Assembly (NCBI GenBank): GCA_947095535.1
Contig: OX352772.1
Span: 227,717,651 to 227,781,650 of the forward strand
Source of the DNA: Poecilobothrus nobilitatus
Taxonomy: Eukaryota; Arthropoda; Insecta; Diptera; Dolichopodidae
Direction of reading: 5' to 3'
DNA: 64,000 bases
Below, piece by piece: positions 23,039 through 37,746 of the stretch. Position numbers and translations under genes: made by a program. Each line of letters opens with the position of its first letter. The first letter of the stretch is position 1. The notes beneath the pieces were generated by a model. The model searched no databases. It was not told the origin of the DNA and saw only the letters and a list, made by a program, of their open reading frames with translations.

Positions 23039-23182
23039 TAACTGAAGGTTATTAATATTACACCAATTATAGAAGTTACTAAGATCAACTTGCAATGCTA
23101 TTGAATCATCTAAGAAGGAAATTTTCTTGTACATCTACATAATATCATCAGCATAAATTCTAAATTCTGATTGTTTATCTTG
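23038..23182 (-). pseudogene. Antisense LINE RT scrap, unit 2
   Basis: Same YADDI/FYNWC scrap as in unit 1, with TTGCAATG for TTGTAATG. The stop after the active site is shared. Confidence 0.73.
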
Positions 23183-25499
23183 ATAATTACATACAGAGAA
23201 TATTTGTTAAGTCAATTAATAGGTATTTTGTATTATTCGATAATTCGGATGATATTAAATAATGCTTTTTCCTAAGCTTCCATTTGAGATCCAAAAACAC
23301 ATTATATGAGTAAAAAATAAATTCGCATGTATTAAATTACGTAAACATTTCAATTCTCTGCAGGGAAGAAAAAAAATTTTAAAATTAGAAGACATTAGAT
23401 TTGCTTTCAATAAAATTTATTTAAATTTTAAACAAAAAGAAGAATTTTTTCCAGTTTCAAAAGCCTATAAAAAAGTCATGGAATAATAAAAGTCCTCTCA
23501 TCTAATAGAATCTAAAGAGTCCTCTCATCTAATAATAAGAGTTCTCTCATCTAATAGAATTGTTCAAAAAAAATCTAAGTCATAAAAATATTTTAATGTC
23601 AAAACATTAAATTATGTTTTTATGTGCGAAATAATATTATATCAATTAGTATTGTTTACATTCGTAATTGATTGGATTTGCTGACACAGTTTAAAAGAAA
23701 TTTTTTTTTGTTATACAGGGTGATTTGCCAATAATCTACCATTATAGAACTAGATGCTGTTCTGAGGTTTAAAATAAATAATGGTACGGCATAAATATAA
23801 AAAAAATCAACTATTTATAAAAAAAATATAATTTAAATCTTTTTTATTCAAAAAATAATGGTATTAATATAATCATTGGACTATTAATTTTTTCCCCCCC
23901 TACATTTTGAGCAAAATATCTTTTATCTAGGTCAAAAATTACAGAACTTATAGTAAAAAAACTTTTTCAACAATTTCTAAAAAACAATTTAAAAATAAGT
24001 ATTCTTTAATTTTTTTATAATTCAAGTTCAATGTTCATTTTCATTTTATTTTGTCATTTAAATTTCAAGTAACTTGTTATTATTATTATTATTGCTTCTT
24101 TATAATTTCAAATAATACAATTCTTTTTAATTACATATTTACACAGAGAATTTGGTCACGTGGTGAGAGTTGTTCATCTTATTGTAATAGATAATCTTTG
24201 ATTTTTATGATGTAATTTTGGCTACCAAAATTAATGTGTTTGTGTGCGAGTATAAAGTATTAGGTTAGGTATACAGAGAACTGAAATTGAAATTGTGTGT
24301 ATATATGCGTAGACAAATGAATATTCAATTTACATTTAGTATGTTTCGATTTTAAATATGTAGTTTTTTTTTAATTATTTGTCGTTTTCGTACATGATGA
24401 ATTATTTTACTATCCACTTTTTACAAGTTGAGTAAATTTTTGTAAGAGTATATATGGACTACTAGGAAAATTTTGTAGCCACGTGGGTAATGCAACTATT
24501 TTGAGTACTTATTGACGTCTACAATATAATAAGCAATAAGCAACTTCAATTTTAACATTCTGAGAGAATGCATTTAACAAATAAATATAAAAAGAATTAG
24601 AATCTGAATAGTATGATTAATGGTTATATTCTGATTGTTTGAACAAAACAAAATAATGATTTGAAATTATTATATTTAGACATGTAGTATTTAAATTTTT
24701 TCTATTAATAAGAATCTAGCAAGAATGCATTATCGTTTTATTGCAGGAATTATTTTTGCTCATAAAAACAAATGTCAATTGTCAATGTCAGCCATACGTC
24801 CACTGCAATACTCAATACAATATTATGAAATATGAATTTGATGATTGTTCCCCCTTTTTTTTTACAAAACAATATAATAACAATTTTTTTCTTTTCGCTT
24901 TTTTTTTAATTTGCTCATTCATTTACTGTTTTACTGTATTTACTGTTTAATAATTAAAATTGTGTTATTATTTATCCTGATGTTTATATAATAATATTAA
25001 TTATTATACAATATTATTATTATAATAATAATATTATAAGTTACTAAAAGTAACCAAAATCTCCTAATCTAAAAACGCAACAATGTTTTTTATCAACAAA
25101 ATTCATTATAATTCTTTTTATTACAGTTTTATCAACAAAAATCCGTTTTAAATTAAATCAGAACAAAGAACTTTATTATTTCAAAATATCAACGCGTTTT
25201 TATTTTTATCAGTGCAAAGAAACTAAAATGCGCTTTGTAAGCATTTCTATAGGTGACGCGTTCAAACAAGAAAGTAGAGGTACAAAAGTAAATTTTTATA
25301 TTTAGAATAAGTTTGGAAGTCGTTTAATAACGACACAAAATAGAATTAATAATATTTCTTTCTTTTTATTTATTTTATCTACAAAATATAAAATTTTTAA
25401 ATAAATAAAAAAATATAAATCTATAAAAAAAATATATAAATTTAAAAAAAAATAATATGAATATATAAAAAAAAAATTCTAATCTATATCAAAAATTGT

Positions 25500-25573
25500 A
25501 TCCAGCCAATGGTGTAGTTGTTAAGACACCGGCCTTTTATACGAAAGGTCTCGGATTCAAACCCCGGCTGGAT
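25500..25573 (+). ncRNA. tRNA-like element, unit 3 (form A)
   Basis: As in unit 1, with loop TATACG and damaged B box GATTCAAAC, but with TCTCGG in place of TCTTGG, so the T arm is one step less decayed. Confidence 0.6.
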
Positions 25574-26566
25574 CAAAATCTACTGAAAAAATAAAAAGCG
25601 CTATAAAAATAATAAAAATCTATAAAAGAAAATATAAGAAAATTCTAATAAAAAATTTAATTATCTTTTAGCCTAGAAATTCGGTTTCATAAAAGTTCAC
25701 GTGATCTTCCTGGTAATACGTGTGGCAAGTAGGAGTTAAAGAACTACTCTTCTGAATTTGTAACCAGTGATTGAAAATAGGAAAAGAGGCCCCCTAGTAG
25801 CGCAAGCAAATGGGAGCTGCGTACTAAAGGCGTAATAGCAGCAGCTGCTTATTTAATTAGGTTACAAAAGACCACAGGTACATCTCGGTACACAAAAATG
25901 TTGATCATACAGTTATCTAATTTTTTTTCTTGTCTTAAAGAAAATTTGCAAATATTAAAATTGAAAACACAAAGGAAGAAAAACAACTAAAGTAAAATAA
26001 AATTAGAATTCTCTAAAGATAAAATTTTTTTAAATAAAAAAAATTTAAAAATTATAAGAATTATATTGAAGAACCAATACTTTTTATAAAAATAAATGAA
26101 AATGAAATGATGAAACGAATATAATTTTTTATTTATTTGTTTCATAAGTTAATAATAAATTGATCGATCAATAAAATAAAATAATATAAGTTTGTGAAAA
26201 ACAAAATTGTATAAAAAATATTGTAAAGCTTTAAAGAAAAAAAATTTTATATAATTTTGAAAAAATTTTTTATAAAACTAAGTATTGTAATAGAAAGAGA
26301 AAAATCTTTATCAAAGTTTATAAAAATTTTTAATTTTTTGTTAAAACATAACTTCTTATTCTTTTTTGGAAATTATAAAAATTGTACTATTATAATATGT
26401 GTTGTGCTATTATAACATGTGAGTTTCTCAATTTAACAAAAAAAAAGAAGAAGAATACATTTTTGAAAGTTACTTTGATACTTTTGTACTATTGTTGTCA
26501 TTTGTTTTGGATTTGTTTAAAATCTTTTCCAGTTTTTCAATATGACACAATATTTAAATTGAACTA

Positions 26567-28613
26567 TAATCGGTTCATCGGAACCAGAACCAAACTCCTT
26601 ACAACCCCTTACGGACAAGTACATGCACAAACACTAACCAATTGCTCGTAATTCAGGAAAAAGAGTCACTAAGAGACACCATCTCCGGAATAATCCAATC
26701 TGAACTTAAGAAAATTTTTGGTAATAGACCAAATGAAAGTTTCACAAACAGAATTCAAGTGAACGAAGAGTTAATTCAAACTATAAATATTGACGATAGA
26801 AAATTGTCCGGTATTGATAAAATACCAGACGTTATCAAAAGTTTAAGAGAATTCTCCGGTGATAACGGTGAACGAACACTAACAACATATGACCACTTGA
26901 AAGGAACTTTAAAATATTTCGGCGTCTTAAAGGAGATCCAACTTCAAGCTTTTTAAGCATGCGTGAACCTGAAGATTTAACAAAAGATTTCTATGTCTAA
27001 AACTGGATAATGTAAATTACAGAATAAATCATAGCCAAAATATTATCAAAAGCTATCAACCAGCTGCCTCACCCCCGCAAGGAAAGAATAACCCACCATT
27101 TGTTCCAAAATCAAATTATAACTTTCAGCACCAATGTTATTAAAACTGTCGGTATTACCAAAAACCAAACTTTCAGAATCACTTTCACTCAAATCTTCCG
27201 AATCGTGCTCATGCAAACTTTCAAAATCATTACCAACAAAATGTGCAATACCATTATAACAAAAATTTTTACCAAAAACTTGGAACAGATCCAACAAATA
27301 TTGAACAGTCGCAACATTCGAGAACAAATCATTATTATCAGAATGGGTCTAAAAAAATTTTGGAAACTTCTCTGCTAACGGTAATAGCTAGAGACCGTTA
27401 TTTCAACAGTCTCATTAAAATAATAGATTCCAAAAAATCTTTTATACCAAATCTTAAATTGTTGACCTTTACAAACCTGTACTGAGGGTAAAGATTGCTC
27501 ACTTAGATTGATAACGGAAATAATTACAATTTTTTAGATTAAACTGCTCTTTGTTACCCTACATAGAACACCAAACGGAGAAATTTTAAAATTCTTAATT
27601 GACACAGGCTCGAACAAAAATTACATTCAGCATTCATGATTAGTCAAAAATCCTATTCAAAACAAACAAAATGTTTACTCTAATTCAATAGGCGGTAGCA
27701 CCGCGATCACTTATCACTCTTATATAAATTTATTTGAACCTAAAACCTCTAAACTTAAATTTTATATCTTACCAGAATTAAAATTCTTTAATTATAATAG
27801 AATAGGGATAATAAGTAGTGATTGTCTTAAGTATTTGAATGCCATAATTCATGCAAATAAAAATTTCTTCACTATTAAACCAAATATAAAAATCTATTTA
27901 AAACAAGCTACTTCTGACTCAGTAAATCGCATTAATGTTAGGACATCTGATAACAAAATGCAAAGAAATGCAAGAAGAAAAACTTAACTATCTTATAAAT
28001 AATAATTTACTCCTATTCGATGACCCTAATGAAAGTCTCACTTAAACAACTACTGTTAAGTGAAATTAGAACCTCGACTAACGAATCAGTATATTCGAAA
28101 AGTTATCCCTATCCTCCCTATCCATCCCTGTCCCTATGTGTTTAAAACAAATTGGAAAACAAATCTAGTAACTTTTAAATGACGGTATAATAAGGCAGTC
28201 AAGATCGCTGTATAGATCGTTGCAAAACAAGAGGACGCATCCGATGAAAAAAAATATAGAATGGTAATAGACTATATAAAGTTAAATACTGTAGCAAACA
28301 AATACCCGATTCCAGAAATAAATGAGGTTCTTGCCAATCTTGGCCAAAATAATTTTTTTTCAATCATTGATTGAAAAAGTTGTTTCCATCAAATAGCTCT
28401 AAGAACTGCGATATTGAAAAAACTGCATTTGCGGTAAACAATGGAAAGTATGTGTTCACTCGATTCCCATTTGGATTGAAAAATGCAACCACTATATTTG
28501 AAAGGGCTCTGGATGATATTCTCAGATACCATATTGAAGTACGTTGCCATGTCTATACCGATGACATTATTATTTTTAGTAAAAATTAAGAAGATCACTT
28601 TAAAAACCTCAAG
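26567..28613 (+). pseudogene. Gypsy gag-protease-RT remnant, unit 3
   Basis: The gag opening is readable from 26642 to 26956. There is one distinctive base in the Gln/Asn-rich tail (GGTCTAAAAAAATTTT near 27346, where other copies have GGTCTAAACAAATTTT). Protease and RT lesions are the same as in the other copies. Confidence 0.85.
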
Positions 28614-28757
28614 TAACTGAAGGTTATTAATATTACACCAATTATAGAAGTTACTAAGATCAACTTGCAATGCTATTGAATCATCTAAGAAGGAAATTTT
28701 CTTGTACATCTACATAATATCATCAGCATAAATTCTAAATTCTGATTGTTTATCTTG
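28613..28757 (-). pseudogene. Antisense LINE RT scrap, unit 3
   Basis: Identical in layout to unit 2: YADDI, stop, then the FYNWC segment, abutting the gypsy RT end. Confidence 0.73.
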
Positions 28758-29881
28758 ATAATTACATACAGAGAATATTTGTTAAGTCAATTAATAGGTA
28801 TTTTGTATTATTCGATAATTCGGATGATATTAAATAATGCTTTTTCCTAAGCTTCCATTTGAGATCCAAAAACACATTATATGAGTAAAAAATAAATTCG
28901 CATGTATTAAATTACGTAAACATTTCAATTCTCTGCAGGGAAGAAAAAAAATTTTAAAATTAGAAGACATTAGATTTGCTTTCAATAAAATTTATTTAAA
29001 TTTTAAACAAAAAGAAGAATTTTTTCCAGTTTCAAAAGCCTATAAAAAAGTCATGGAATAATAAAAGTCCTCTCATCTAATAGAATCTAAAGAGTCCTCT
29101 CATCTAATAATAAGAGTTCTCTCATCTAATAGAATTGTTCAAAAAAAATCTAAGTCATAAAAATATTTTAATGTCAAAACATTAAATTATGTTTTTATGT
29201 GCGAAATAATATTATATCAATTAGTATTGTTTACATTCGTAATTGATTGGATTTGCTGACACAGTTTAAAAGAAATTTTTTTTTGTTATACAGGGTGATT
29301 TGCCAATAATCTACCATTATAGAACTAGATGCTGTTCTGAGGTTTAAAATAAATAATGGTACGGCATAAATATAAAAAAAATCAACTATTTATAAAAAAA
29401 ATATAATTTAAATCTTTTTTATTCAAAAAATAATGGTATTAATATAATCATTGGACTATTAATTTTTTCCCCCCCTACATTTTGAGCAAAATATCTTTTA
29501 TCTAGGTCAAAAATTACAGAACTTATAGTAAAAAAACTTTTTCAACAATTTCTAAAAAACAATTTAAAAATAAGTATTCTTTAATTTTTTTATAATTCAA
29601 GTTCAATGTTCATTTTCATTTTATTTTGTCATTTAAATTTCAAGTAACTTGTTATTATTATTATTATTGCTTCTTTATAATTTCAAATAATACAATTCTT
29701 TTTAATTACATATTTACACAGAGAATTTGGTCACGTGATGAGAGTTGTTCATCTTATTGTAATAGATAATCTTTGATTTTTATGATGTAATTTTGGCTAC
29801 CAAAATTAATGTGTTTGTGTGCGAGTATAAAGTATTAGGTTAGGTATACAGAGAACTGAAATTGAAATTGTGTGTATATAT

Positions 29882-31591
29882 GAACTTTAAAATATTTCGG
29901 CGTCTTAAAGGAGATCCAACTTCAAGCTTTTTAAGCATGCGTGAACCTGAAGATTTAACAAAAGATTTCTATGTCTAAAACTGGATAATGTAAATTACAG
30001 AATAAATCATAGCCAAAATATTATCAAAAGCTATCAACCAGCTGCCTCACCCCCGCAAGGAAAGAATAACCCACCATTTGTTCCAAAATCAAATTATAAC
30101 TTTCAGCACCAATGTTATTAAAACTGTCGGTATTACCAAAAACCAAACTTTCAGAATCACTTTCACTCAAATCTTCCGAATCGTGCTCATGCAAACTTTC
30201 AAAATCATTACCAACAAAATGTGCAATACCATTATAACAAAAATTTTTACCAAAAACTTGGAACAGATCCAACAAATATTGAACAGTCGCAACATTCGAG
30301 AACAAATCATTATTATCAGAATGGGTCTAAACAAATTTTGGAAACTTCTCTGCTAACGGTAATAGCTAGAGACCGTTATTTCAACAGTCTCATTAAAATA
30401 ATAGATTCCAAAAAATCTTTTATACCAAATCTTAAATTGTTGACCTTTACAAACCTGTACTGAGGGTAAAGATTGCTCACTTAGATTGATAACGGAAATA
30501 ATTACAATTTTTTAGATTAAACTGCTCTTTGTTACCCTACATAGAACACCAAACGGAGAAATTTTAAAATTCTTAATTGACACAGGCTCGAACAAAAATT
30601 ACATTCAGCATTCATGATTAGTCAAAAATCCTATTCAAAACAAACAAAATGTTTACTCTAATTCAATAGGCGGTAGCACCGCGATCACTTATCACTCTTA
30701 TATAAATTTATTTGAACCTAAAACCTCTAAACTTAAATTTTATATCTTACCAGAATTAAAATTCTTTAATTATAATAGAATAGGGATAATAAGTAGTGAT
30801 TGTCTTAAGTATTTGAATGCCATAATTCATGCAAATAAAAATTTCTTCACTATTAAACCAAATATAAAAATCTATTTAAAACAAGCTACTTCTGACTCAG
30901 TAAGTCGCATTAATGTTAGGACATCTGATAACAAAATGCAAAGAAATGCAAGAAGAAAAACTTAACTATCTTATAAATAATAATTTACTCCTATTCGATG
31001 ACCCTAATGAAAGTCTCACTTAAACAACTACTGTTAAGTGAAATTAGAACCTCGACTAACGAATCAGTATATTCGAAAAGTTATCCCTATCCTCCCTATC
31101 CATCCCTGTCCCTATGTGTTTAAAACAAATTGGAAAACAAATCTAGTAACTTTTAAATGACGGTATAATAAGGCAGTCAAGATCGCTGTATAGATCGTTG
31201 CAAAACAAGAGGACGCATCCGATGAAAAAAAATATAGAATGGTAATAGACTATATAAAGTTAAATACTGTAGCAAACAAATACCCGATTCCAGAAATAAA
31301 TGAGGTTCTTGCCAATCTTGGCCAAAATAATTTTTTTTCAATCATTGATTGAAAAAGTTGTTTCCATCAAATAGCTCTAAGAACTGCGATATTGAAAAAA
31401 CTGCATTTGCGGTAAACAATGGAAAGTATGTGTTCACTCGATTCCCATTTGGATTGAAAAATGCAACCACTATATTTGAAAGGGCTCTGGATGATATTCT
31501 CAGATACCATATTGAAGTACGTTGCCTTGTCTATACCGATGACATTATTATTTTTAGTAAAAATTAAGAAGATCACTTTAAAAACCTCAAG
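29882..31591 (+). pseudogene. Gypsy gag-protease-RT remnant, unit 4 (gag truncated)
   Basis: Only the last part of gag (from GTLKYF on), protease and RT remain. It carries TCAGTAAGTCGC near 30899, shared with units 5 and 6 but not 1-3 or 7, and CTTGTCTATACC at the active-site strand (His to Leu), unique to this copy. Confidence 0.85.
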
Positions 31592-31735
31592 TAACTGAAG
31601 GTTATTAATATTACACCAATTATAGAAGTTACTAAGATCAACTTGCAATGCTATTGAATCATCTAAGAAGGAAATTTTCTTGTACATCTACATAATATCA
31701 TCAGCATAAATTCTAAATTCTGATTGTTTATCTTG
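31591..31735 (-). pseudogene. Antisense LINE RT scrap, unit 4
   Basis: Same scrap as in the other units; this copy differs opposite the active-site strand of the gypsy RT because of the unit-specific base there. Confidence 0.72.
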
Positions 31736-34054
31736 ATAATTACATACAGAGAATATTTGTTAAGTCAATTAATAGGTATTTTGTATTATTCGATAATTCG
31801 GATGATATTAAATAATGCTTTTTCCTAAGCTTCCATTTGAGATCCAAAAACACATTATATGAGTAAAAAATAAATTCGCATGTATTAAATTACGTAAACA
31901 TTTCAATTCTCTGCAGGGAAGAAAAAAAATTTTAAAATTAGAAGACATTAGATTTGCTTTCAATAAAATTTATTTAAATTTTAAACAAAAAGAAGAATTT
32001 TTTCCAGTTTCAAAAGCCTATAAAAAAGTCATGGAATAATAAAAGTCCTCTCATCTAATAGAATCTAAAGAGTCCTCTCATCTAATAATAAGAGTTCTCT
32101 CATCTAATAGAATTGTTCAAAAAAAATCTAAATCATAAAAATATTTTAATGTCAAAACATTAAATTATGTTTTTATGTGCGAAATAATATTATATCAATT
32201 AGTATTGTTTACATTCGTAATTGATTGGATTTGCTGACACAGTTTAAAAGAAATTTTTTTTTGTTATACATGGTGATTTGCCAATAATCTACCATTATAG
32301 AACTAGATGCTGTTCTGAGGTTTAAAATAAATAATGGTACGGCATAAATATAAAAAAAATGAACTATTTATAAAAAAAATATAATTTAAATCTTTTTTAT
32401 TCAAAAAATAATGGTATTAATATAATCATTGGACTATTAATTTTTTCCCCCCCTACATTTTGAGCAAAATATCTTTTATCTAGGTCAAAAATTACAGAAC
32501 TTATAGTAAAAAAACTTTTTCAACAATTTCTAAAAAACAATTTAAAAATAAGTATTCTTTAATTTTTTTATAATTCAAGTTCAATGTTCATTTTCATTTT
32601 ATTTTGTCATTTAAATTTCAAGTAACTTGTTATTATTATTATTATTATTATTGCTTCTTTATAATTTCAAATAATACAATTCTTTTTAATTACATATTTA
32701 CACAGAGAATTTGGTCACGTGATGAGAGTTGTTCATCTTATTGTAATAGATAATCTTTGATTTTTATGATGTAATTTTGGCTACCAAAATTAATGTGTTT
32801 GTGTGCGAGTATAAAGTATTAGGTTAGGTATACAGAGAACTGAAATTGAAATTGTGTGTATATATGCGTAGACAAATGAATATTCAATTTACATTTAGTA
32901 TATTTCGATTTTAAATATGTAGTTTTTTTTTTAATTATTTGTCGTTTTCGTACATGATGAATTATTTTACTATCCACTTTTTACAAGTTGAGTAAATTTT
33001 TGTAAGAGTATATATGAACTATTAGGAAAATTTTGTAGCCACGTAGTTATTGCAACTATTTTGAGTACTTATTGACGTCTACAATATAATAAGCAATAAG
33101 CAACTTTAATTTTAACATTCTGAGAGAATGCATTTAACAAATAAATATAAAAAGAATTAGAATCTGAATAGTATGATTAATGGTTATATTCTGATTGTTT
33201 GAACAAAACAAAATAATGATTTGAAATTGTTATATTTAGACATGTAGCATTTAAATTTTTTCTATTAATAAAATCTAGCAAGAATGCATTATCGTTTTAT
33301 TGCAGGAATTATTTTTGCTCATAAAAACAAATGTCAATTGTCAATGTCAGCCATACGTCCACTGCAATACTCAATACAATATTATGAAATATGAATTTGA
33401 TGATTGTTCCCCTTTTTTTTTACAAAACAATATAATAACAATTTTTTTCTTTTTGCTTTTTTTTTAATTTGCTCATTCATTTACTGTTTTACTGTATTTA
33501 CTGTTTAATAATTAATATTGTGTTATTATTTATCCTAATGTTTATATAATAATATTAATTATTATACAATATTATTATTATAATAATAATATTATAAGTT
33601 ACTAAAAGTAACCACAATCTCCTAATCTAAAAACGCAACAATGTTTTTTATCAACAAAATTCATTATAATTCTTTTTATTACAGTTTTATCAACAAAAAT
33701 CCGTTTTAAATTAAATTAGAACAAAGAACTTTATTATTTCAAAATATCAACGCATTTTTATTTTTATCAGTGCAAAGAAACTAAAATGCGCTTTGTAAGC
33801 ATTTTTATAGGTGACGAGTGGGTGACGCGTTCAAACAAGAAAGTAGAGGTACAAAAGTAAATTTTTATATTTAGAATAAGTTTGGAAGTCGATTAATAAC
33901 GACACAAAATAGAATTAATAATATTTCTTTCTTTTTATTTATTTTATCTACAAAATATAAATTTATAAAAAATTTTTAAATAAATAAAATAATATAAATC
34001 TATAAAAAAAATATATAAATTTAAAAAAAAATACTAATCTATATCAAACATTGT

Positions 34055-34128
34055 ATCCAGCCAATGGTGTAGTTGTTAAGACACCGGCCTTTCATACGAA
34101 AGGTCTCGGGTTCAAACCCCGGCTGGAT
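34055..34128 (+). ncRNA. tRNA-like element, unit 5 (form B)
   Basis: Same 74 nt as unit 2: intact B box, loop CATACG, outer 10-bp inverted repeat on both sides, and a T5 run shortly downstream (near 34156). Confidence 0.68.
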
Positions 34129-34130
34129 CA

Positions 34131-34564
34131 TATAGATTAATAAAAATAATATAGATTTTTCTTATAATATATAATTAGTAGAATATAATTAAATTAAAAA
34201 TAAGTATATATGTCATATAAATTATAATAAAATATAATATTGTAATAGCTTAATTGTAATAATATAATAAAATAATAATAAACCATAATTCTTGTATAAG
34301 ATAATAGATGGCGTTTAAATAATAGAAACGTCTTAGTCTTGTACAATAGCTACAGCCGAGTAATCAACGGTGAAATTAATGATTCACGAAACTGAAGCTT
34401 AGTTAAATATGAATAATAAATAACTTAGTGGACGCCCTATACTCCTCATTGGAGTGGCAAGGAAAAAAAAAAATATCAAACAATGTAATGAATTACTAGA
34501 TTTGTATAATTCATACTTTATCTATTTTTAATAAATTCAAAATTATTATAAATAAAAATCTATA
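34131..34564 (+). repeat. Form-B-specific block, unit 5 (434 bp)
   Basis: One base longer than in unit 2 (a longer A run near 34470); the GC-richer core and its hairpins are unchanged. Confidence 0.8.
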
Positions 34565-35555
34565 AAATCTACTGAAAAAATAAAAAGCGCTATAAAAATA
34601 ATAAAAATCTATAAAAGAAAATATAAGAAAATTCTAATAAAAAATTTAATTATCTTTTAGCCTAGAAATTCGGTTTCATAAAAGTTCACGTGATCTTCCT
34701 GGTAATACGTGTGGCAAGTAGGAGTTAAAGAACTACGCTTCTGAATTTGTAACCAGTGATTGAAAATAGGAAAAGAGGCCCCCTAGTAGCGCAAGCAAAT
34801 GGGAGCTGCGTACTAAAGGCGTAATAGCAGCAGCTGCTTATTTAATTAGGTTACAAAAGACCACAGGTACATCTCGGTACACAAAAATGTTGATCATACA
34901 GTTATCTAATTTTTTTTCTTGTCTTAAAGAAAATTTGCAAATATTAAAATTGAAAACACAAAGGAAGAAAAACAACTAAAGTAAAATAAAATTAGAATTC
35001 TCTAAAGATAAAATTTTTTTAAATAAAAAAAATTTAAAAATTATAAGAATTATATTGAAGAACCAATACTTTTTATAAAAATAAATGAAAATGAAATGAT
35101 GAAACGAATATAATTTTTTATTTATTTGTTTCATAAGTTAATAATAAATTGATCGATCAATAAAATAAAATAATATAAGTTTGTGAAAAACAAAATTGTA
35201 TAAAAAATATTGTAAAGCTTTAAAGAAAAAAAATTTTATATAATTTTGAAAAAATTTTTTATAAAACTAAGTATTGTAATAGAAAGAGAAAAATCTTTAT
35301 CAAAGTTTATAAAAATTTTTAATTTTTTGTTAAAACATAACTTCTTATTCTTTTTTGGAAATTATAAAAATTGTACTATTATAATATGTGTTGTACTATT
35401 ATAACATGTGAGTTTCTCAATTTAACAAAAAAAAAGAAGAAGAATACATTTTTGAAAGTTACTTTGATACTTTTGTACTATTGTTGTCATTTGTTTTGGA
35501 TTTGTTTAAAATCTTTTCCAGTTTTTCAATATGACACAATATTTAAATTGAACTA

Positions 35556-37602
35556 TAATCGGTTCATCGGAACCAGAACCAAACTCCTTACAACCCCTTA
35601 CGGACAAGTACATGCACAAACACTAACCAATTGCTCGTAATTCAGGAAAAAGAGTCACTAAGAGACACCATCTCCGGAATAATCCAATCTGAACTTAAGA
35701 AAATTTTTGGTAATAGACCAAATGAAAGTTTCACAAACAGAATTCAAGTGAACGAAGAGTTAATTCAAACTATAAATATTGACGATAGAAAATTGTCCGG
35801 TATTGATAAAATACCAGACGTTATCAAAAGTTTAAGAGAATTCTCCGGTGATAACGGTGAACGAACACTAACAACATATGACCACTTGAAAGGAACTTTA
35901 AAATATTTCGGCGTCTTAAAGGAGATCCAACTTCAAGCTTTTTAAGTATGCGTGAACCTGAAGATTTAACAAAAGATTTCTATGTCTAAAACTGGATAAT
36001 GTAAATTACAGAATAAATCATAGCCAAAATATTATCAAAAGCTATCAACCAGCTGCCTCACCCCCGCAAGGAAAGAATAACCCACCATTTGTTCCAAAAT
36101 CAAATTATAACTTTCAGCACCAATGTTATTAAAACTGTCGGTATTACCAAAAACCAAACTTTCAGAATCACTTTCACTCAAATCTTCCGAATCGTGCTCA
36201 TGCAAACTTTCAAAATCATTACCAACAAAATGTGCAATACCATTATAACAAAAATTTTTACCAAAAACTTGGAACAGATCCAACAAATATTGAACAGTCG
36301 CAACATTCGAGAACAAATCATTATTATCAGAATGGGTCTAAACAAATTTTGGAAACTTCTCTGCTAACGGTAATAGCTAGAGACCGTTATTTCAACAGTC
36401 TCATTAAAATAATAGATTCCAAAAAATCTTTTATACCAAATCTTAAATTGTTGACCTTTACAAACCTGTACTGAGGGTAAAGATTGCTCACTTAGATTGA
36501 TAACGGAAATAATTACAATTTTTTAGATTAAACTGCTCTTTGTTACCCTACATAGAACACCAAACGGAGAAATTTTAAAATTCTTAATTGACACAGGCTC
36601 GAACAAAAATTACATTCAGCATTCATGATTAGTCAAAAATCCTATTCAAAACAAACAAAATGTTTACTCTAATTCAATAGGCGGTAGCACCGCGATCACT
36701 TATCACTCTTATATAAATTTATTTGAACCTAAAACCTCTAAACTTAAATTTTATATCTTACCAGAATTAAAATTCTTTAATTATAATAGAATAGGGATAA
36801 TAAGTAGTGATTGTCTTAAGTATTTGAATGCCATAATTCATGCAAATAAAAATTTCTTCACTATTAAACCAAATATAAAAATCTATTTAAAACAAGCTAC
36901 TTCTGACTCAGTAAGTCGCATTAATGTTAGGACATCTGATAACAAAATGCAAAGAAATGCAAGAAGAAAAACTTAACTATCTTATAAATAATAATTTACT
37001 CCTATTCGATGACCCTAATGAAAGTCTCACTTAAACAACTACTGTTAAGTGAAATTAGAACCTCGACTAACGAATCAGTATATTCGAAAAGTTATCCCTA
37101 TCCTCCCTATCCATCCCTGTCCCTATGTGTTTAAAACAAATTGGAAAACAAATCTAGTAACTTTTAAATGACGGTATAATAAGGCAGTCAAAATCGCTGT
37201 ATAGATCGTTGCAAAACAAGAGGACGCATCCGATGAAAAAAAATATAGAATGGTAATAGACTATATAAAGTTAAATACTGTAGCAAACAAATACCCGATC
37301 CCAGAAATAAATGAGGTTCTTGCCAATCTTGGCCAAAATAATTTTTTTTCAATCATTGATTGAAAAAGTTGTTTCCATCAAATAGCTCTAAGAACTGCGA
37401 TATTGAAAAAACTGCATTTGCGGTAAACAATGGAAAGTATGTGTTCACTCGATTCCCATTTGGATTGAAAAATGCAACCACTATATTTGAAAGGGCTCTG
37501 GATGATATTCTCAGATACCATATTGAAGTACGTTGCCATGTCTATACCGATGACATTATTATTTTTAGTAAAAATTAAGAAGATCACTTTAAAAACCTCA
37601 AG
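35556..37602 (+). pseudogene. Gypsy gag-protease-RT remnant, unit 5
   Basis: The gag opening is readable from 35631 to 35945. Carries GTCAAAATCGCTG near 37188 and TCAGTAAGTCGC near 36911, both shared with unit 6 although the two units are of different forms. Small unique changes: TTTTTAAGTATGCG after gag and CCCGATCCCAG in the RT start. Confidence 0.85.
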
Positions 37603-37746
37603 TAACTGAAGGTTATTAATATTACACCAATTATAGAAGTTACTAAGATCAACTTGCAATGCTATTGAATCATCTAAGAAGGAAATTTTCTTGTACATCT
37701 ACATAATATCATCAGCATAAATTCTAAATTCTGATTGTTTATCTTG
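37602..37746 (-). pseudogene. Antisense LINE RT scrap, unit 5
   Basis: Same YADDI/FYNWC scrap, directly joined to the gypsy RT end. Confidence 0.73.

Larger units (their letters stand above)
17427..23298 (+). repeat. Array unit 2 (form B, 5872 bp)
   Basis: Form-B markers: CACGTGATGAG, CCACGTAGTTATTGC, GACGAGTGGGTGACGCG, and the 433-bp block at 19568-20000. It is about 140 bp shorter than unit 5 because of a rearrangement near 17735-17765, where AATAATGGTACGGCATA occurs twice in short succession. Confidence 0.93.
23299..28873 (+). repeat. Array unit 3 (form A, 5575 bp)
   Basis: Form-A markers throughout the leader and no 433-bp block. Three CTCTCATCTAATA motifs near 23495-23560, as in the other inner units. 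Confidence 0.94.
28874..31851 (+). repeat. Array unit 4 (form B, 2978 bp, internally deleted)
   Basis: Starts like the other units and carries the form-B marker CACGTGATGAG (29730), but jumps from the leader (TGTGTATATAT) to the middle of gag (AACTTTAAAATATTTCGG) at 29881/29882. About 3.03 kb is missing compared with unit 5, including the palindrome, tRNA-like element, 433-bp block and gag N-terminus. The junction has at most one base of microhomology. Confidence 0.93.

Noticed and set aside
24741..24950. A 69-codon frame in units 3 and 6 only
   Set aside because: Present only where an indel keeps it open; low-complexity Phe/Asn-rich text.
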